DNA of 64,000 nucleotides from Prauserella alba (GTDB lineage: Bacteria > Actinomycetota > Actinomycetes > Mycobacteriales > Pseudonocardiaceae): assembly GCF_024171735.1 (NCBI RefSeq), contig NZ_JAMTCH010000006.1:248001-312000 (forward strand), in the 5' to 3' direction. Every line of letters begins with the position of its first letter. The stretch's first letter is position 1. The position numbers were made by a program, and so were the translations under genes. Below are positions 38,063 to 47,895 of the stretch, one piece after another. Under the pieces are notes generated by a model. The model was not told where the DNA came from. It was given only the letters and a program-made list of their open reading frames with translations, and did not search any database.

Positions 38063-38899
38063 CTACTCGCGATAGCCGACACTCGCCGACAGCCGCTTCG
38101 CGGCGCTGATCACCAACGGTGCGATCCGTTCGGCGTCGGCCTCGGTGAAGCGTTGAATCGGAGCGCCGACCCCGATCGCCGCCACGATGGTGCCCGCCAT
38201 GTCGAAGACCGGAGCGCTCAGCGAACCGGCCCCGGCGGAACGTTCCTCGAACGTCGCCGAGTAGCCGGCTTCGCGAACCTCGGCGACCTCGCGCTGGAGG
38301 TTCTCGAGGGAGACGGTCCGGTTGTCCTCGGGACTCCGCAGGCCGCTGTCGATGGCGTCGCGCCAGGCACCGGGATCGTGCGCGAGGAACACCTTGCCCG
38401 CCGACCCGACGTGCAGCGGCATGACCATGCCGACCATGAAGCGGCGGATGACCACGTTCCGCACCTCGGAGAGCGACACGATCGTGCGGTGCGGGCCGTC
38501 GCGCACCTGGAGAAAGGAGGTCTCACCGGCCGCGTCGCGCAGTTCGTCGAGGACGGGGCCTGCGAGTTTGACCAGGTCCATGCCGTACGTGCCGGGAGCG
38601 GCCCAGCGCACCATGCCCAGCCCGATCCGGTAGACGTCGCCGTCCTTGCTCAGGAAGCCCTCACTGACGAGGTTCTGGACCAGTCGCTGGCACGTACTCG
38701 GGGGCAGTCCGGTGCGGTTGACGATCTCCCGAAGCCCGAGTTCGGGCTCGTCGAGCGTGAAGCACTCGAAGATCCGCCGGAGCTTCTGCAGCACCAGAAT
38801 CGGGCGCGCCGAACTTCCGGACGCCTCCATCCCGCCGGAGCCCGTCCCCTCGGAGTCCGTCCCCTCGGGGTCGTCCGGGGTGTTCTCGACGTCGGCCAC
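38063..38899 (-). CDS. IclR family transcriptional regulator
   Basis: A 278-residue IclR protein: winged helix-turn-helix at about 35-95 (LGLREIVNRTGLPPSTCQRLVQ region) and an effector-binding domain to the end (PLHVGSAGKVFLAH is its conserved block). The N-terminal 30 residues are acidic, Gly/Ser-rich and disordered. It lies between the symporter operon and the divergent CoA transferase/lyase operon and probably regulates both. GGAGGAG precedes the ATG. Confidence 0.92.
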   Translation of the reverse strand: MADVENTPDDPEGTDSEGTGSGGMEASGSSARPILVLQKLRRIFECFTLDEPELGLREIVNRTGLPPSTCQRLVQNLVSEGFLSKDGDVYRIGLGMVRWAAPGTYGMDLVKLAGPVLDELRDAAGETSFLQVRDGPHRTIVSLSEVRNVVIRRFMVGMVMPLHVGSAGKVFLAHDPGAWRDAIDSGLRSPEDNRTVSLENLQREVAEVREAGYSATFEERSAGAGSLSAPVFDMAGTIVAAIGVGAPIQRFTEADAERIAPLVISAAKRLSASVGYRE

Positions 38900-39056
38900 G
38901 GTCGCTCCTCCTCATGCGGTGCCACGGCGACCGTACCGCAATGTGGGATTCCCGCGGCGAACCGCGACGCCACCCGCAGCCATTGACACCCATCCGCAAC
39001 CTGCATTCTAATTCGGTGACCCACATCGTGAGTGCATGGCCCGGAAAGGTGGCCTG

Positions 39057-40292
39057 ATGGACGACTCCGCAACTTCGCAATCCGACTCCCGGCCCGGCCC
39101 ACTCGCCGGCATCACCGTGCTGGAGATGGGCAACTTCATCGCGGCTCCCTCTGCGGGCAGGCTGCTCGCCGACTTCGGTGCCGACGTGATCAAGGTCGAA
39201 CGGCCGGGAACCGGCGACGAACTGCGCAGTTGGCGTCAGTACGGAGCCGATACCTCGCTGTTGTTCCGGCTGTTGGGCAGGAACAAGAAGTCCGTCACGC
39301 TCGACCTGCGCACCGAACAGGGCCGCGACATCGCGCTACGACTGGTGGCGCGAGCCGACGTGCTGCTGGAGAACTTCCGGCCCGGCACCCTGGAACGGTG
39401 GGGGCTGGGCCCGGATCGGCTGCACGAGATCAACCCGGAGCTGGTGGTGACCCGGGTTTCGGGCTACGGCCAGACCGGACCGTACCGGGATCAGCCGGGC
39501 TTCGGCGGCGTCGCCGAAGCGGTGGGCGGCCTGCGCCACCTCGCCGGCTATCCGGGTATGCCGCCGGTACGGGTGGGAGTCAGCCTGGCCGACACGGTCG
39601 CCGGGCTCTACGCGGTCATCGGCACCCTGATGACGCTGCTGCGGCGCCATCGCGGCGGAGCCGGCACCGAGGTCGTCGACGTCGCGCTCTACGAGGCCGT
39701 CTACAGCCTGACCGAATCGCTGGTGCCCGAGTTCGAAGCGTTCGGGGTCGAGCGCGGCCCTTCGGGCAGCACGATTCCCGGCGTCGTCCCGTCGAACAGC
39801 TACCCCTGCGCCGACGGCAAGCACATCGTGATCGGCGGCAACAACGACGGCATCTTCCACCGGCTCATGCAGCTGATCGAGCGGCCGGACCTGGCCTGCG
39901 ACCCGCGGTTGCAGGACAACCCGGGGCGGGTCACCCACGTCGAGGAGATCGACGGCGCGATCGCCCGATGGACCGAACGGCGCGAACTCGCCGCCGCCCT
40001 CGACGAGCTCCGCGCCGCGTCCGTCCCGTGTGGACCCATCTACACGGCGCGGGACATCGTCGACGACCCCCACTACGCCGCACGGAACATGCACGAGAAG
40101 CACACCGTGCAGCTCAAGGACGAGCAGACCGGCGAGATCTCCGTTCCTGGCATCGTGCCGAAGCTCTCGGGCACGCCGGGTGGCACGAAGTGGCTCGGCC
40201 CCGAACTCGGCCGGCACACCACCGAGGTGCTCGGCGGCATCGGGATTGACGAGTCCGAACAGGACAGTCTCCGCGCTGCGGGAGTGATCTGA
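39057..40292 (+). CDS. Class III CoA transferase (CaiB/BaiF family)
   Basis: A 411-residue CoA transferase. LAGITVLEMGNFIAAPSAGR and LLADFGADVIKVERPGTGD are the opening blocks; NKKSVTLDLRTEQGR and ENFRPGTLERWGLG follow; the catalytic aspartate is in SLADTVAGLYAVIG. The ATG at 39057 (AGGTGG upstream) is preferred over the ATG at 39036. It ends one base before the lyase gene, so the two form an operon. A likely reaction is transfer of CoA from succinyl-CoA to a dicarboxylate such as 3-hydroxy-3-methylglutarate, inferred from the neighbour. Confidence 0.9.
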   Translation: MDDSATSQSDSRPGPLAGITVLEMGNFIAAPSAGRLLADFGADVIKVERPGTGDELRSWRQYGADTSLLFRLLGRNKKSVTLDLRTEQGRDIALRLVARADVLLENFRPGTLERWGLGPDRLHEINPELVVTRVSGYGQTGPYRDQPGFGGVAEAVGGLRHLAGYPGMPPVRVGVSLADTVAGLYAVIGTLMTLLRRHRGGAGTEVVDVALYEAVYSLTESLVPEFEAFGVERGPSGSTIPGVVPSNSYPCADGKHIVIGGNNDGIFHRLMQLIERPDLACDPRLQDNPGRVTHVEEIDGAIARWTERRELAAALDELRAASVPCGPIYTARDIVDDPHYAARNMHEKHTVQLKDEQTGEISVPGIVPKLSGTPGGTKWLGPELGRHTTEVLGGIGIDESEQDSLRAAGVI

Positions 40293-40293
40293 G

Positions 40294-41271
40294 GTGACCG
40301 ACGTGCTGATCACCGAGACGGCGCTGCGCGACGGGTTGCAGAACGAACCCGGCATCGTTCCCACGGCCACCAAGGTGCGACTCGCCCGGTTGCTGGCGGC
40401 GGCCGGGTTCACCTCGCTCGAGGTCGGCGCGTTCGTACGCCCCGACCGGGTCCCGTCGATGGCCGACACCGACGAGCTGGTCACCGCCCTCGGCACGCTG
40501 CCCGGCGTGACGCTGCAGACCCTGGCCTTCAACTCGGCCGGTGCCGAACGGGCGGTGGCGTGCGGGGTGGACGGCGTGCGGATCACGGTCTCGGCCAGCG
40601 ACGGGCACAGCCACGCGAACACCGGTGCCGGTACCACGCGGGCACTGGAACGGCTGGAGCGCTGCGCGGCGATACTCACCGACGGGGGCGTCCGGGTGGA
40701 AGCGGCCATCGCGACGGCCTTCGTGTGCCCGTTCGACGGCGACACCGACCCCGCACGGGTCGCGCGCCTGGCGGGCGGCCTCGTCGCCATGGGGGCCGAA
40801 CGGATCCACCTGGCAGACACCATCGGTGCCGCACATCCTGCCCAGGTCCGTGGCACGATCGCGGCGGTACAGGACGCCCAGCCGGAACTGGAGCTGGGAC
40901 TGCACCTGCACAACACCTACGGCATGGGACTGGTGAACGCCCGCGAAGGCCACCGCGCGGGAATCCGCCGGTTCGACGCCGCCGTCGGCGGGATCGGCGG
41001 CTGTCCGTTCGCTCCCGGCGCCGCGGGCAACGTCGCCACGGACGACCTGGTGAACCTGTTCCACCACGACGGCATCGACACCGGGGTCGACCCGGATGCG
41101 CTCACCGAAGCCCGTGCGCAGCTGCGCACGGCGGTCGGCCGCGAGCTCGACTCGGCGCTCTCGGCCGTACCGGCCGCGCCGGTCGCACGGCCGGTGCCCG
41201 GCGATGCCGCATCACGTCGCACGAGCGCCGACCCGACCGTCCTCACCGGCCCGACGGGGGAACGCGGCTGA
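40294..41271 (+). CDS. Hydroxymethylglutaryl-CoA lyase family protein
   Basis: A 325-residue DRE-TIM metallolyase that cleaves HMG-CoA or a related acyl-CoA to acetyl-CoA and a keto acid. TALRDGLQNEPG carries the catalytic aspartate, HLHNTYG the metal-binding His-x-His, and GGIGGCPFAPGAAGNVATDDL the flexible-loop catalytic cysteine. In animal enzymes the third block reads HCHDTYG, so the Asp-to-Asn change here may mark a different substrate such as a citramalyl-type CoA. GTG start. The last 30 residues are unconserved. Confidence 0.9.
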   Translation: MTDVLITETALRDGLQNEPGIVPTATKVRLARLLAAAGFTSLEVGAFVRPDRVPSMADTDELVTALGTLPGVTLQTLAFNSAGAERAVACGVDGVRITVSASDGHSHANTGAGTTRALERLERCAAILTDGGVRVEAAIATAFVCPFDGDTDPARVARLAGGLVAMGAERIHLADTIGAAHPAQVRGTIAAVQDAQPELELGLHLHNTYGMGLVNAREGHRAGIRRFDAAVGGIGGCPFAPGAAGNVATDDLVNLFHHDGIDTGVDPDALTEARAQLRTAVGRELDSALSAVPAAPVARPVPGDAASRRTSADPTVLTGPTGERG

Positions 41272-41414
41272 CGGGCCCGGGCCGGCGAAACGAACCGGGA
41301 GCGACGTGGAGCCGTGCGGGACCGTGCCGGGCGGCACGAATACGGGCCCACCGGAGGACTTCGCCGGTGGCGCAATCGCTTTCCTGCCCGCTGAGGCGGC
41401 CATAGCTTGACGTC

Positions 41415-42042
41415 ATGCACTCACCGATCACGGGGACGGCGGCAGGCGTCCCGTTCACCGCGTTGCCACCGGCCGACGGCGGACCCGCACCGTTGATCGT
41501 CACCTGGCACATGCTCGACTCGCCGAGGTCGGACGCCGCGTTCGCCGCGGCCTTGCCGATGAACGGCCTGCCCGCGTGGCGGGTGAGAGGGCCCGATCGG
41601 CGTGCTCGGCGGTTCCCTGGGCGGGGCCGTCGCGCTGCGGATACTCGCCGACACGGACGTTCCGGTGTTCGCCGCCGCCGTCGTGAACGGCGCCATCCGG
41701 ATCCGGTCCGCCGTGGAACTCGTCCGGAGTGACTATCCCTACGACGCCGAGTCCCGGGCCGCTGCCGACGGCCTCGACTTCGTCGCGAGGGCCGGCGACA
41801 TCGCGGACCGCGCCCCACTGCTGGTCGTCAGCGGCGAGTCGGATCATCCCGCCCTGCGTGTCGACGCGTCGGAACTGGTCAGCGCTACGGGAGACGGGAC
41901 GCAGCTGCTGTCCGTCCCCGGGCTGGCACACCCGCTCGCCGACGAACCGGGCATCGAACCCGCGCCACAACTGCCGATCGCACGGGAGGTCGATGCCGGT
42001 GTGACCGCGTGGTTCCGGCGCCACCTACCGAGTTCCGGTTAG
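41415..42042 (+). pseudogene. Alpha/beta hydrolase, broken by internal deletion and frameshift
   Basis: The N-terminus (from 41415, MHSPITGTAAGVPFTALPP, then LIVTWHMLDSPRSDAAFAAALP) is in one frame and runs to about 41585. The nucleophile block GPIGVLGGSLGGAVALRI and the rest to 42042 are in another frame, from about 41593. An intact hydrolase of this type should have roughly 50 more residues between these blocks, so a deletion that also shifts the frame is likely. The C-terminal part keeps GESDHPALRVD and GLAHPLADEPG with acid and His positions. It could still be translated from an internal ATG at 41602, but would lack its N-terminal sheet. Confidence 0.75.
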
Positions 42043-42077
42043 CTCGCACGGGGTGTGCGCCGGTTCGGGCGCCGGGG

Positions 42078-43124
42078 TCAGCCACCGCGGGCGGGCGACC
42101 GGCCGAACGGAGCGACGTACGAGAGCGCGCGGCCGTGCTCGTCCAGTACCCAGCCGAGTCGCTTCGGCGTACGCAGGACGAGCGCCGACTCCACCACGGT
42201 CAGCGGCGCCAGGTCCTGCTCCAGGTACTCCTGCACCTGCATCGACTCCTCGATCGAGCGCATCCAGGTGGTCACCAACAGATTGGCCGGACCGGGCAGG
42301 CTGACGATCTGCCGCACCGTCGACAGTGCACGGAGCTGGTTGACGCACTCGGGCACGTGCCCCACCGGCACCCGGCACCACCAGTTGTGCACGATCGGGG
42401 ACGGGGTGTGCCCCTGTGCGATCTCACATCGGAACGTCATCGCGTCGGCGGTGAGGAGCCGGCCGAGCTGACGGCGCACGGTCGCGACCGGACGGCGGAC
42501 GAGCCGGGCCAGCTGGGCCGCGTTCCGACGCCCGTCCATACCCAGTGCCTCGGCCAGGTCCGCATACGGCGCGTCCCAGGGCGTGACGCTCGCCGGCCGA
42601 TCGGCTCCGCCCTGCCCGCCGCCGGTGGCCGGGATCGTCGTCAGTGCCCGGGTGCGCGCCTTGTCCAGCGCCCCGACCCGCCAGCTGCTCCCCTCCAGAT
42701 GCATCCGCGCGGCCAGGTGGGAGCGGGTGTTGAGCACCCCGGGAAGGCCGGGAAGCTGATCGAGCAGCAGTGAGGACAGCTCGGCCATCCCCCGCCCGAA
42801 GAGCGTGAGCACCAGGCTGTACTCCCGCGACGACTCCTCGATCGTCATGACCGCGGGCCACTGGACGAGTTCGTCGACCAGCTGGCGGACCTGCCCGCTG
42901 GCACACCGCAGCTCCACGTACGCGACCCGGAGCTCGTAGTGCACGCTCACCCGCGGATAGGCCGTCACCCACGCGCTTCCGTCGGCGCGTAGCCGATCCC
43001 AACGGCGGGCCAGCGTCACCGGCGCAACGCCCAGGACGGAGCCGAGGCGGGTCCAGGTGGCGCGAGGCCGTATCTGGAGGGCGTGGATGAGCGAAAAGTC
43101 CTCCTCGTCGAGATGAGTGGTCAC
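42078..43124 (-). CDS. Lrp/AsnC family transcriptional regulator (double length)
   Basis: A 348-residue regulator with two AsnC-type units: helix-turn-helix near 10-55 and effector-like region to about 150, then a second helix-turn-helix near 190-235 (GMDGRRNAAQLARLVRRPVATVRRQL) and a second ligand-like domain ending near 330. It is divergent from the M20 amidohydrolase/MFS operon and probably controls it, in response to an amino-acid-like compound. GGAGGAAC precedes the ATG. Confidence 0.88.
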   Translation of the reverse strand: MTTHLDEEDFSLIHALQIRPRATWTRLGSVLGVAPVTLARRWDRLRADGSAWVTAYPRVSVHYELRVAYVELRCASGQVRQLVDELVQWPAVMTIEESSREYSLVLTLFGRGMAELSSLLLDQLPGLPGVLNTRSHLAARMHLEGSSWRVGALDKARTRALTTIPATGGGQGGADRPASVTPWDAPYADLAEALGMDGRRNAAQLARLVRRPVATVRRQLGRLLTADAMTFRCEIAQGHTPSPIVHNWWCRVPVGHVPECVNQLRALSTVRQIVSLPGPANLLVTTWMRSIEESMQVQEYLEQDLAPLTVVESALVLRTPKRLGWVLDEHGRALSYVAPFGRSPARGG

Positions 43125-43145
43125 TGTTCCTCCTGATTCCGCCCT

Positions 43146-43178
43146 CAGGTGCGCGAATTCATCGATTTTACGCGCCTG
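43146..43178. promoter_or_regulatory. GC-armed inverted repeat with AT-rich centre, candidate Lrp operator
   Basis: CAGGTGCGCG (43146-43155) and CGCGCCTG (43171-43178) are near-complementary and flank the AT-rich AATTCATCGATTTTA. This shape suits an Lrp-type protein. It lies between the divergent regulator and amidohydrolase genes. Confidence 0.4.
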
Positions 43179-43238
43179 ACGACGTCACTTCTCACACTCG
43201 AAGGCACCCGTTCACCGATGCACGAGGAGCACAACACC

Positions 43239-44465
43239 GTGGACCTCCACGACGACGCGCGAGGCCAGCAGGAGGAGCTCGAACGCCTGCGCCGCGAACT
43301 GCACCGCGAACCGGAGGTCGGGCTCGACCTCCCCCGCACCCAGGAGAAGGTGCTGGACGCGCTGCACGGACTCGGCCTCGACATCACCACCGGGGACGCG
43401 ACCACCTCGGTCACCGCGGTGCTGCGCGGCACCGGCCCGCGGCGGGACGCCGCCGAGCCGAAGACCGTACTGCTGCGCGCCGATATGGACGCCCTGCCCG
43501 TGGCCGAAGCCACCGGCCTCGACTTCGCCTCCCGCAACGGCGCGATGCACGCCTGCGGCCACGATCTGCACACCACCTCGCTGGTCGGCGCCGCGCGACT
43601 GCTCAGCAGCCACCGCGACCGGCTCGACGGCGACGTGGTGCTCATGTTCCAGCCGGGCGAGGAGGGCTACGACGGCGCCTCGGTGATGATCGACGAAGGC
43701 GTACTGGACTCCGCAGGCCGCCGGGCCGACGCGGCGTACGCCCTGCACGTCTTCTCCGCGACGCTGCCGAGCGGCAGACTGGCGAGCCGCCCCGGGCCGA
43801 TCCTGTCGGCGTCGAACCGGCTACGCGTCGTGGTCCGCGGCGCCGGCGGCCACGGTTCGATGCCGCACCGCGCCAAGGACCCGGTGACGGCCGCCGCCGA
43901 CATGGTCGGCGCGCTGCAGACCATGGTGACCCGGCGCTTCGACATCTTCGATCCGGTCGTGCTGTCGGTCGGGGTGCTCCGCGCAGGCACCGCCCGCAAC
44001 GTCATCCCCGACCACGCCGAGTTCGAGGCGACGGTGCGGTGCTTCTCCGCCGAGGCGATCGCCCGGCTCGACGAGATGATCAACGAGACCCTCGACGGGG
44101 TTGCCCGCGCCCACGGTGTCGCGGTCGACGTCCGGTTCGAGCGCGAGTACCCGGTGACCGTCAACAACGCCGACGAGGCCGAGTTCGCCGCCGACGTGGT
44201 GCGCGAGGCGATCGGCGAGGAGCACTACACCGAGCTGCCGACGCCGGTCGCCGGTTCGGAGGACTTCTCGCGGGTCCTCGACGAGGTCCCCGGCGCCTTC
44301 CTCGGCCTCGGTGCCACCATGCCCGGCCTCGACCCGGCCGAGGCGCCCAACAATCACAGTCCGTACGCCACGTTCGACCCCGCCACGCTCTCCCGCGCGG
44401 CCACCGTCTACGCCGAGCTCGCGATGCGCCGGCTGGACCGCTTCACCGAAGGAGCACCGCGATGA
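43239..44465 (+). CDS. M20 family metallo-amidohydrolase (hippurate hydrolase-like)
   Basis: A 408-residue M20D peptidase/amidohydrolase that splits N-acyl amino acids or similar amides. Metal-site motifs are MHACGHDLHTTSL, MFQPGEEGYDGA and the C-terminal GSEDFSRVL; the dimerisation domain (about 190-305) contains GGHGSMPHRAKDPV. GTG at 43239 is chosen because GAGGAG sits eight bases upstream; ATG at 43218 is the alternative. Its stop overlaps the MFS start (ATGA), so uptake and hydrolysis of one substrate are coupled. Confidence 0.9.
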   Translation: MDLHDDARGQQEELERLRRELHREPEVGLDLPRTQEKVLDALHGLGLDITTGDATTSVTAVLRGTGPRRDAAEPKTVLLRADMDALPVAEATGLDFASRNGAMHACGHDLHTTSLVGAARLLSSHRDRLDGDVVLMFQPGEEGYDGASVMIDEGVLDSAGRRADAAYALHVFSATLPSGRLASRPGPILSASNRLRVVVRGAGGHGSMPHRAKDPVTAAADMVGALQTMVTRRFDIFDPVVLSVGVLRAGTARNVIPDHAEFEATVRCFSAEAIARLDEMINETLDGVARAHGVAVDVRFEREYPVTVNNADEAEFAADVVREAIGEEHYTELPTPVAGSEDFSRVLDEVPGAFLGLGATMPGLDPAEAPNNHSPYATFDPATLSRAATVYAELAMRRLDRFTEGAPR

Positions 44466-45850
44466 CCGACTCCCCCGCATCCCCCGCTGGCGGCCACTCC
44501 GCAGGAACCGACGACGAGACCGTGCCCGACCGCGGTCGTACCCTGTTCGGCCTCGGCGCCGGCAACGCGATGGAATGGTTCGACTGGACCGTCTACGCCA
44601 CTTTCGCCTCCTTCTTCGCCGGCCAGTTCTTCAACAACGAGGACTCGGTCTCTGCGCTGTTGAGCACGCTGGCCGTTTTCGCGGTCGGCTTCGCGGCCCG
44701 TCCGCTGGGCGGCTTCGTGTTCGGCTGGATCGCCGACCGCAAGGGCCGCCAGGTCTCGATGGCCCTGTGCCTGGCGTTGGCCGCCGGCGGCAGCCTGGTG
44801 ATCGGGCTGTCGCCGACGTACGAGCAGATCGGGCTCGGCGCCTCGGCACTGCTGCTGCTCGCACGGCTGGGCCAGGGACTCGCGCACGGCGGGGAGCTGC
44901 CCGCGGCGCAGACCTACATCGCCGAGGTGGCGCCCCGCAAGCGCCGTGGTCTCTGGTCGAGCCTCATCTATTTCTCCGGCACGTGCGGCGTGCTCGCCGG
45001 AACCCTGCTCGGCGCGCTGCTGTCCGGGGTGCTCACGCAGGACCAGATGTACAGCTACGGCTGGCGGGTGCCGTTCATCCTCGGCGGCGTCTTCGGGCTC
45101 TACTCGCTCTACGTGCGACTGCGGATGCGGGAGACCGAGGTCTTCCTCGCCGAGAACGACGAGGACGAGGAAACGGCCGAGGCCAAGGGCCGGATGTGGG
45201 CGACCATCAAACAGCACCCGAAACTGCTGTTCCAGGTGATCGGCATAACGGTCGGTGCCACCGTGCTCTACTACGTGTGGGCGATCTCCGCGCCGTCCTA
45301 CGCCATCTCGGTGCACGGCGTCGATCCGACCAGCGCGCTGTGGGCCGGTGTGGGCGCCCAGCTCCTCTTCCTGGTGTCGCTGCCGTTGTGGGGCATGCTC
45401 TCGGACCGGATCGGCCGCAAGCCGGTGCTGTTCATCGCCGCCGGCGGACTGCTGGTCACGTCCATCCCGCTCAACACGCTGCTCGGCGACCAGGCCTGGC
45501 AGTTGTTCCTCGCCATGTCGATCGCGCTGCTGCTGATGGGCGGGTTCTCGTCGATCGCGCCTGCGATCTACGCCGAGATCTTCCCGACCAGGATCAGGGC
45601 GATCGGCCTGGGACTCCCGTACGCGATCGCAGTGGCGGCCTTCGGTGGTACCGCGCCCTACCTGCAGACCCTGTTCGCCGACCTCGGCAATCCGTCGCTC
45701 TTCCTGTTCTACGCGATGGGACTGATGGTGATCAGCATCCTCGTGCTGTTCACCCTTCCCGAGACCCGCGGCATCGACCTGAGCAGCGACGACGTCGGTG
45801 CCCACGGCAGGCGGAAATCGGCTGTGCCCACTCACGCAGGCACGTCGTGA
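44462..45850 (+). CDS. MFS transporter, metabolite:H+ symporter type
   Basis: A 462-residue 12-helix transporter of the MHS (metabolite:H+ symporter) group. GNAMEWFDWTVYATFASFFA at helix 1, RPLGGFVFGWIADRKGRQ in loop 2-3 and LSDRIGRKPVLFIAAGG in loop 8-9 are the group's signatures. Co-translated with the amidohydrolase, so it probably imports the amidohydrolase substrate. A very strong hairpin follows. Confidence 0.9.
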   Translation: MTDSPASPAGGHSAGTDDETVPDRGRTLFGLGAGNAMEWFDWTVYATFASFFAGQFFNNEDSVSALLSTLAVFAVGFAARPLGGFVFGWIADRKGRQVSMALCLALAAGGSLVIGLSPTYEQIGLGASALLLLARLGQGLAHGGELPAAQTYIAEVAPRKRRGLWSSLIYFSGTCGVLAGTLLGALLSGVLTQDQMYSYGWRVPFILGGVFGLYSLYVRLRMRETEVFLAENDEDEETAEAKGRMWATIKQHPKLLFQVIGITVGATVLYYVWAISAPSYAISVHGVDPTSALWAGVGAQLLFLVSLPLWGMLSDRIGRKPVLFIAAGGLLVTSIPLNTLLGDQAWQLFLAMSIALLLMGGFSSIAPAIYAEIFPTRIRAIGLGLPYAIAVAAFGGTAPYLQTLFADLGNPSLFLFYAMGLMVISILVLFTLPETRGIDLSSDDVGAHGRRKSAVPTHAGTS

Positions 45851-45903
45851 GGGCTGTCGCGGCCGTCGACCGTGCGCGTCCCGCCAGCTGAAGCGGCATG
45901 CGT

Positions 45904-45942
45904 CGACGGTCCGGGGAGGTAACCGTCCTCCCCGGACCGTCG
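45904..45942. terminator. Perfect 16-base-pair hairpin terminator
   Basis: CGACGGTCCGGGGAGG (45904-45919) is perfectly complementary to 45927-45942, with loop TAACCGT. It lies between the convergent MFS and DUF4242 genes and is the longest perfect stem in the window. Confidence 0.8.
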
Positions 45943-46009
45943 GCCGGCGGCGCCGTCGCCGTTCGCTCCGGCGGCCCGCGTCACGAGCCGCCGACACGCC
46001 CTCGGCGCC

Positions 46010-46282
46010 TCAGGATCCGGTTCCCGGGTCGATGACCGCGCGGACCGGAGCAACGCGGTCGCAGGGAAACCCGCCGCGCTTGGCGTGTTCCTCGATCAGA
46101 TCGGGATCGGCCGCGTCGTAGACGCAGTACAGCTTGTCATCGGTCACGTACGACTCGACCCAGTGCACGTCCTCTCCCATCCCGGCGAGGACCTCGTTCG
46201 ACTTCACCGAGACGTCCCGCAGTTCCTGTTCGGACAGCGTGCCCGCTCCTGGCAGTGTCCGCTCCACGACGTAGCGACCCAT
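46010..46282 (-). CDS. DUF4242 small protein (possible nickel-binding)
   Basis: A 90-residue ferredoxin-like-fold protein of the DUF4242 family. MGRYVVERTLPG at the start, VHWVESYVTDDKLYCVYDA in the middle and HAKRGGFPCDRV near the end are conserved; a Streptomyces member of this family has been described as nickel-binding. AAGGAG lies six bases before the ATG. No clear functional link with its neighbours. Confidence 0.82.
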   Translation of the reverse strand: MGRYVVERTLPGAGTLSEQELRDVSVKSNEVLAGMGEDVHWVESYVTDDKLYCVYDAADPDLIEEHAKRGGFPCDRVAPVRAVIDPGTGS

Positions 46283-46499
46283 GGCAGCTCCTTCGGTATC
46301 GGCGAAACCTCGTTCCGTGCCGGACGTGACACCTGGCAACCGTGGACACTAATCAGCCCGCCGGGAGCCGTAACCGCACCGAACGGGCGCCCCGACCCGT
46401 CCGAACGGACAGGTCACCGGACACCGACACACGGGTTCGGCACGCTGCTTCCACTGTCGCATTCGGACAGACGGGAGGATCACCGGCCGTCGGCGGGTC

Positions 46500-47873
46500 T
46501 CAGCACTCGATGACGTTGACGGCGAGTCCGCCGAGCGAGGTCTCCTTGTACTGCGAGGCCATATCGGCGCCGGTCTGCCGCATCGTGGCGATGGCCTGGT
46601 CCAGGGAGACCCGGTGTTCGCCGTCGCCGTTGAGGGCGAGCCGGGCGGCGTTGACGGCCTTGACCGAAGCCATCGCGTTGCGTTCGATGCACGGAACCTG
46701 CACCAGGCCCGCCACCGGGTCGCAGGTCAGGCCGAGGTTGTGTTCCATCGCGATCTCGGCCGCGTTCTCGACCTGGCGTGGCGTACCGCCGAGCACCTCG
46801 CACAGCCCGGCCGCCGCCATCGACGAGGCCGAACCGACTTCGCCCTGACAGCCGACCTCGGCACCGGATATCGAGGCGTTGCGCTTGTAGAGGCTGCCGA
46901 CGGCGCCCGCAGCCAACAGGAACCGGCGTACGCCGTCGCGGTCCGCCCCTTCGCAGAAACGCACGTAGTAGTGCAGCACCGCGGGAATGATCCCGGCTGC
47001 GCCATTGGTCGGGGCGGTGACCACCCGGCCGCCCCCGGCGTTCTCCTCGTTGACGGCCAGGGCGAACAGGTTGATCCAGTCCACGATGCGCAGCGGATCA
47101 CGACCGGCTCCCTCCTCGGTGAGCCGCCGCAGCAGCTGCGGAGCGCGCCTGCGCACGTTCAGCCCGCCGGGAAGGGTCCCCTCCGTGCTGCAACCGGCGT
47201 CGACACAGCGCTGCATCACCGACCAGACCCGGTCGATGTGGGCGAGCACCTCGTCCTCGGCGCGGACGGCGCACTCGTTGGCCAGCATCACCGCGCTCAT
47301 CGACAGCTGCTCCGTGGCACACCACGCGAGCAGTTCACTGCCGGAGGAGAACGGGTACGGCAGCTCGGTCTCGGTGGCCTCGCCGCCCGTGCCGGCCTCG
47401 GCGCCGTCCTCCACGACGAAGCCGCCACCGACCGAGTACATCGTCGCCTCCCGCAACGCGTCGCCGCCGGGGCCGGATGCGAGGAACCGCATGCCGTTGG
47501 GATGTCGCGGCAACGTCTCGCGGGCGAGCATCACCAGGTCACGGTCGACGTCGAAGGCGATCCGTTCGGTGCCGTGCAGGTCGAGCCGCTGCTGTTCACG
47601 TACCCGCGATACCACGGCGCCGGCTCGGTCCGGCTCGACCGTCTCGGGGTCCTCGCCCGCGAGGCCGAGCAGGACGGCCCGGTCGGTGCCGTGGCCCGGC
47701 CCGGTCGCGGCCAGCGAGCCGAAGAGCTCGACCTGCACCCGTGCCGTCCGGGCGAGCAGGCCCTCCTCCGCCAATGCGGCCACGAACCGCCGGGCGGCCC
47801 GCATCGGGCCCACCGTGTGCGAACTGGAGGGACCGATGCCGATGCTGAACAGCTCGACGACGCTGACGTTCAT
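46500..47873 (-). CDS. sdaA: L-serine ammonia-lyase, iron-sulfur type (paralogue 1)
   Basis: A 457-residue single-chain L-serine dehydratase, giving pyruvate and ammonia. The beta domain starts [22 protein letters not shown]; the catalytic domain has [17 protein letters not shown]. The three cluster cysteines are in [18 protein letters not shown] and VPCIERNAM. The ATG at 47873 matches the start of the second paralogue at 59407; a TTG at 47885 has the better-placed GAGGAGG and may be the real start. Upstream lies the remnant of a membrane protein gene ending 11 bases before that TTG, so sdaA once sat in an operon with it. Confidence 0.92.
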   Translation of the reverse strand: MNVSVVELFSIGIGPSSSHTVGPMRAARRFVAALAEEGLLARTARVQVELFGSLAATGPGHGTDRAVLLGLAGEDPETVEPDRAGAVVSRVREQQRLDLHGTERIAFDVDRDLVMLARETLPRHPNGMRFLASGPGGDALREATMYSVGGGFVVEDGAEAGTGGEATETELPYPFSSGSELLAWCATEQLSMSAVMLANECAVRAEDEVLAHIDRVWSVMQRCVDAGCSTEGTLPGGLNVRRRAPQLLRRLTEEGAGRDPLRIVDWINLFALAVNEENAGGGRVVTAPTNGAAGIIPAVLHYYVRFCEGADRDGVRRFLLAAGAVGSLYKRNASISGAEVGCQGEVGSASSMAAAGLCEVLGGTPRQVENAAEIAMEHNLGLTCDPVAGLVQVPCIERNAMASVKAVNAARLALNGDGEHRVSLDQAIATMRQTGADMASQYKETSLGGLAVNVIEC

Positions 47874-47895
47874 GTGTGTAGTCAACACCGCCTCC

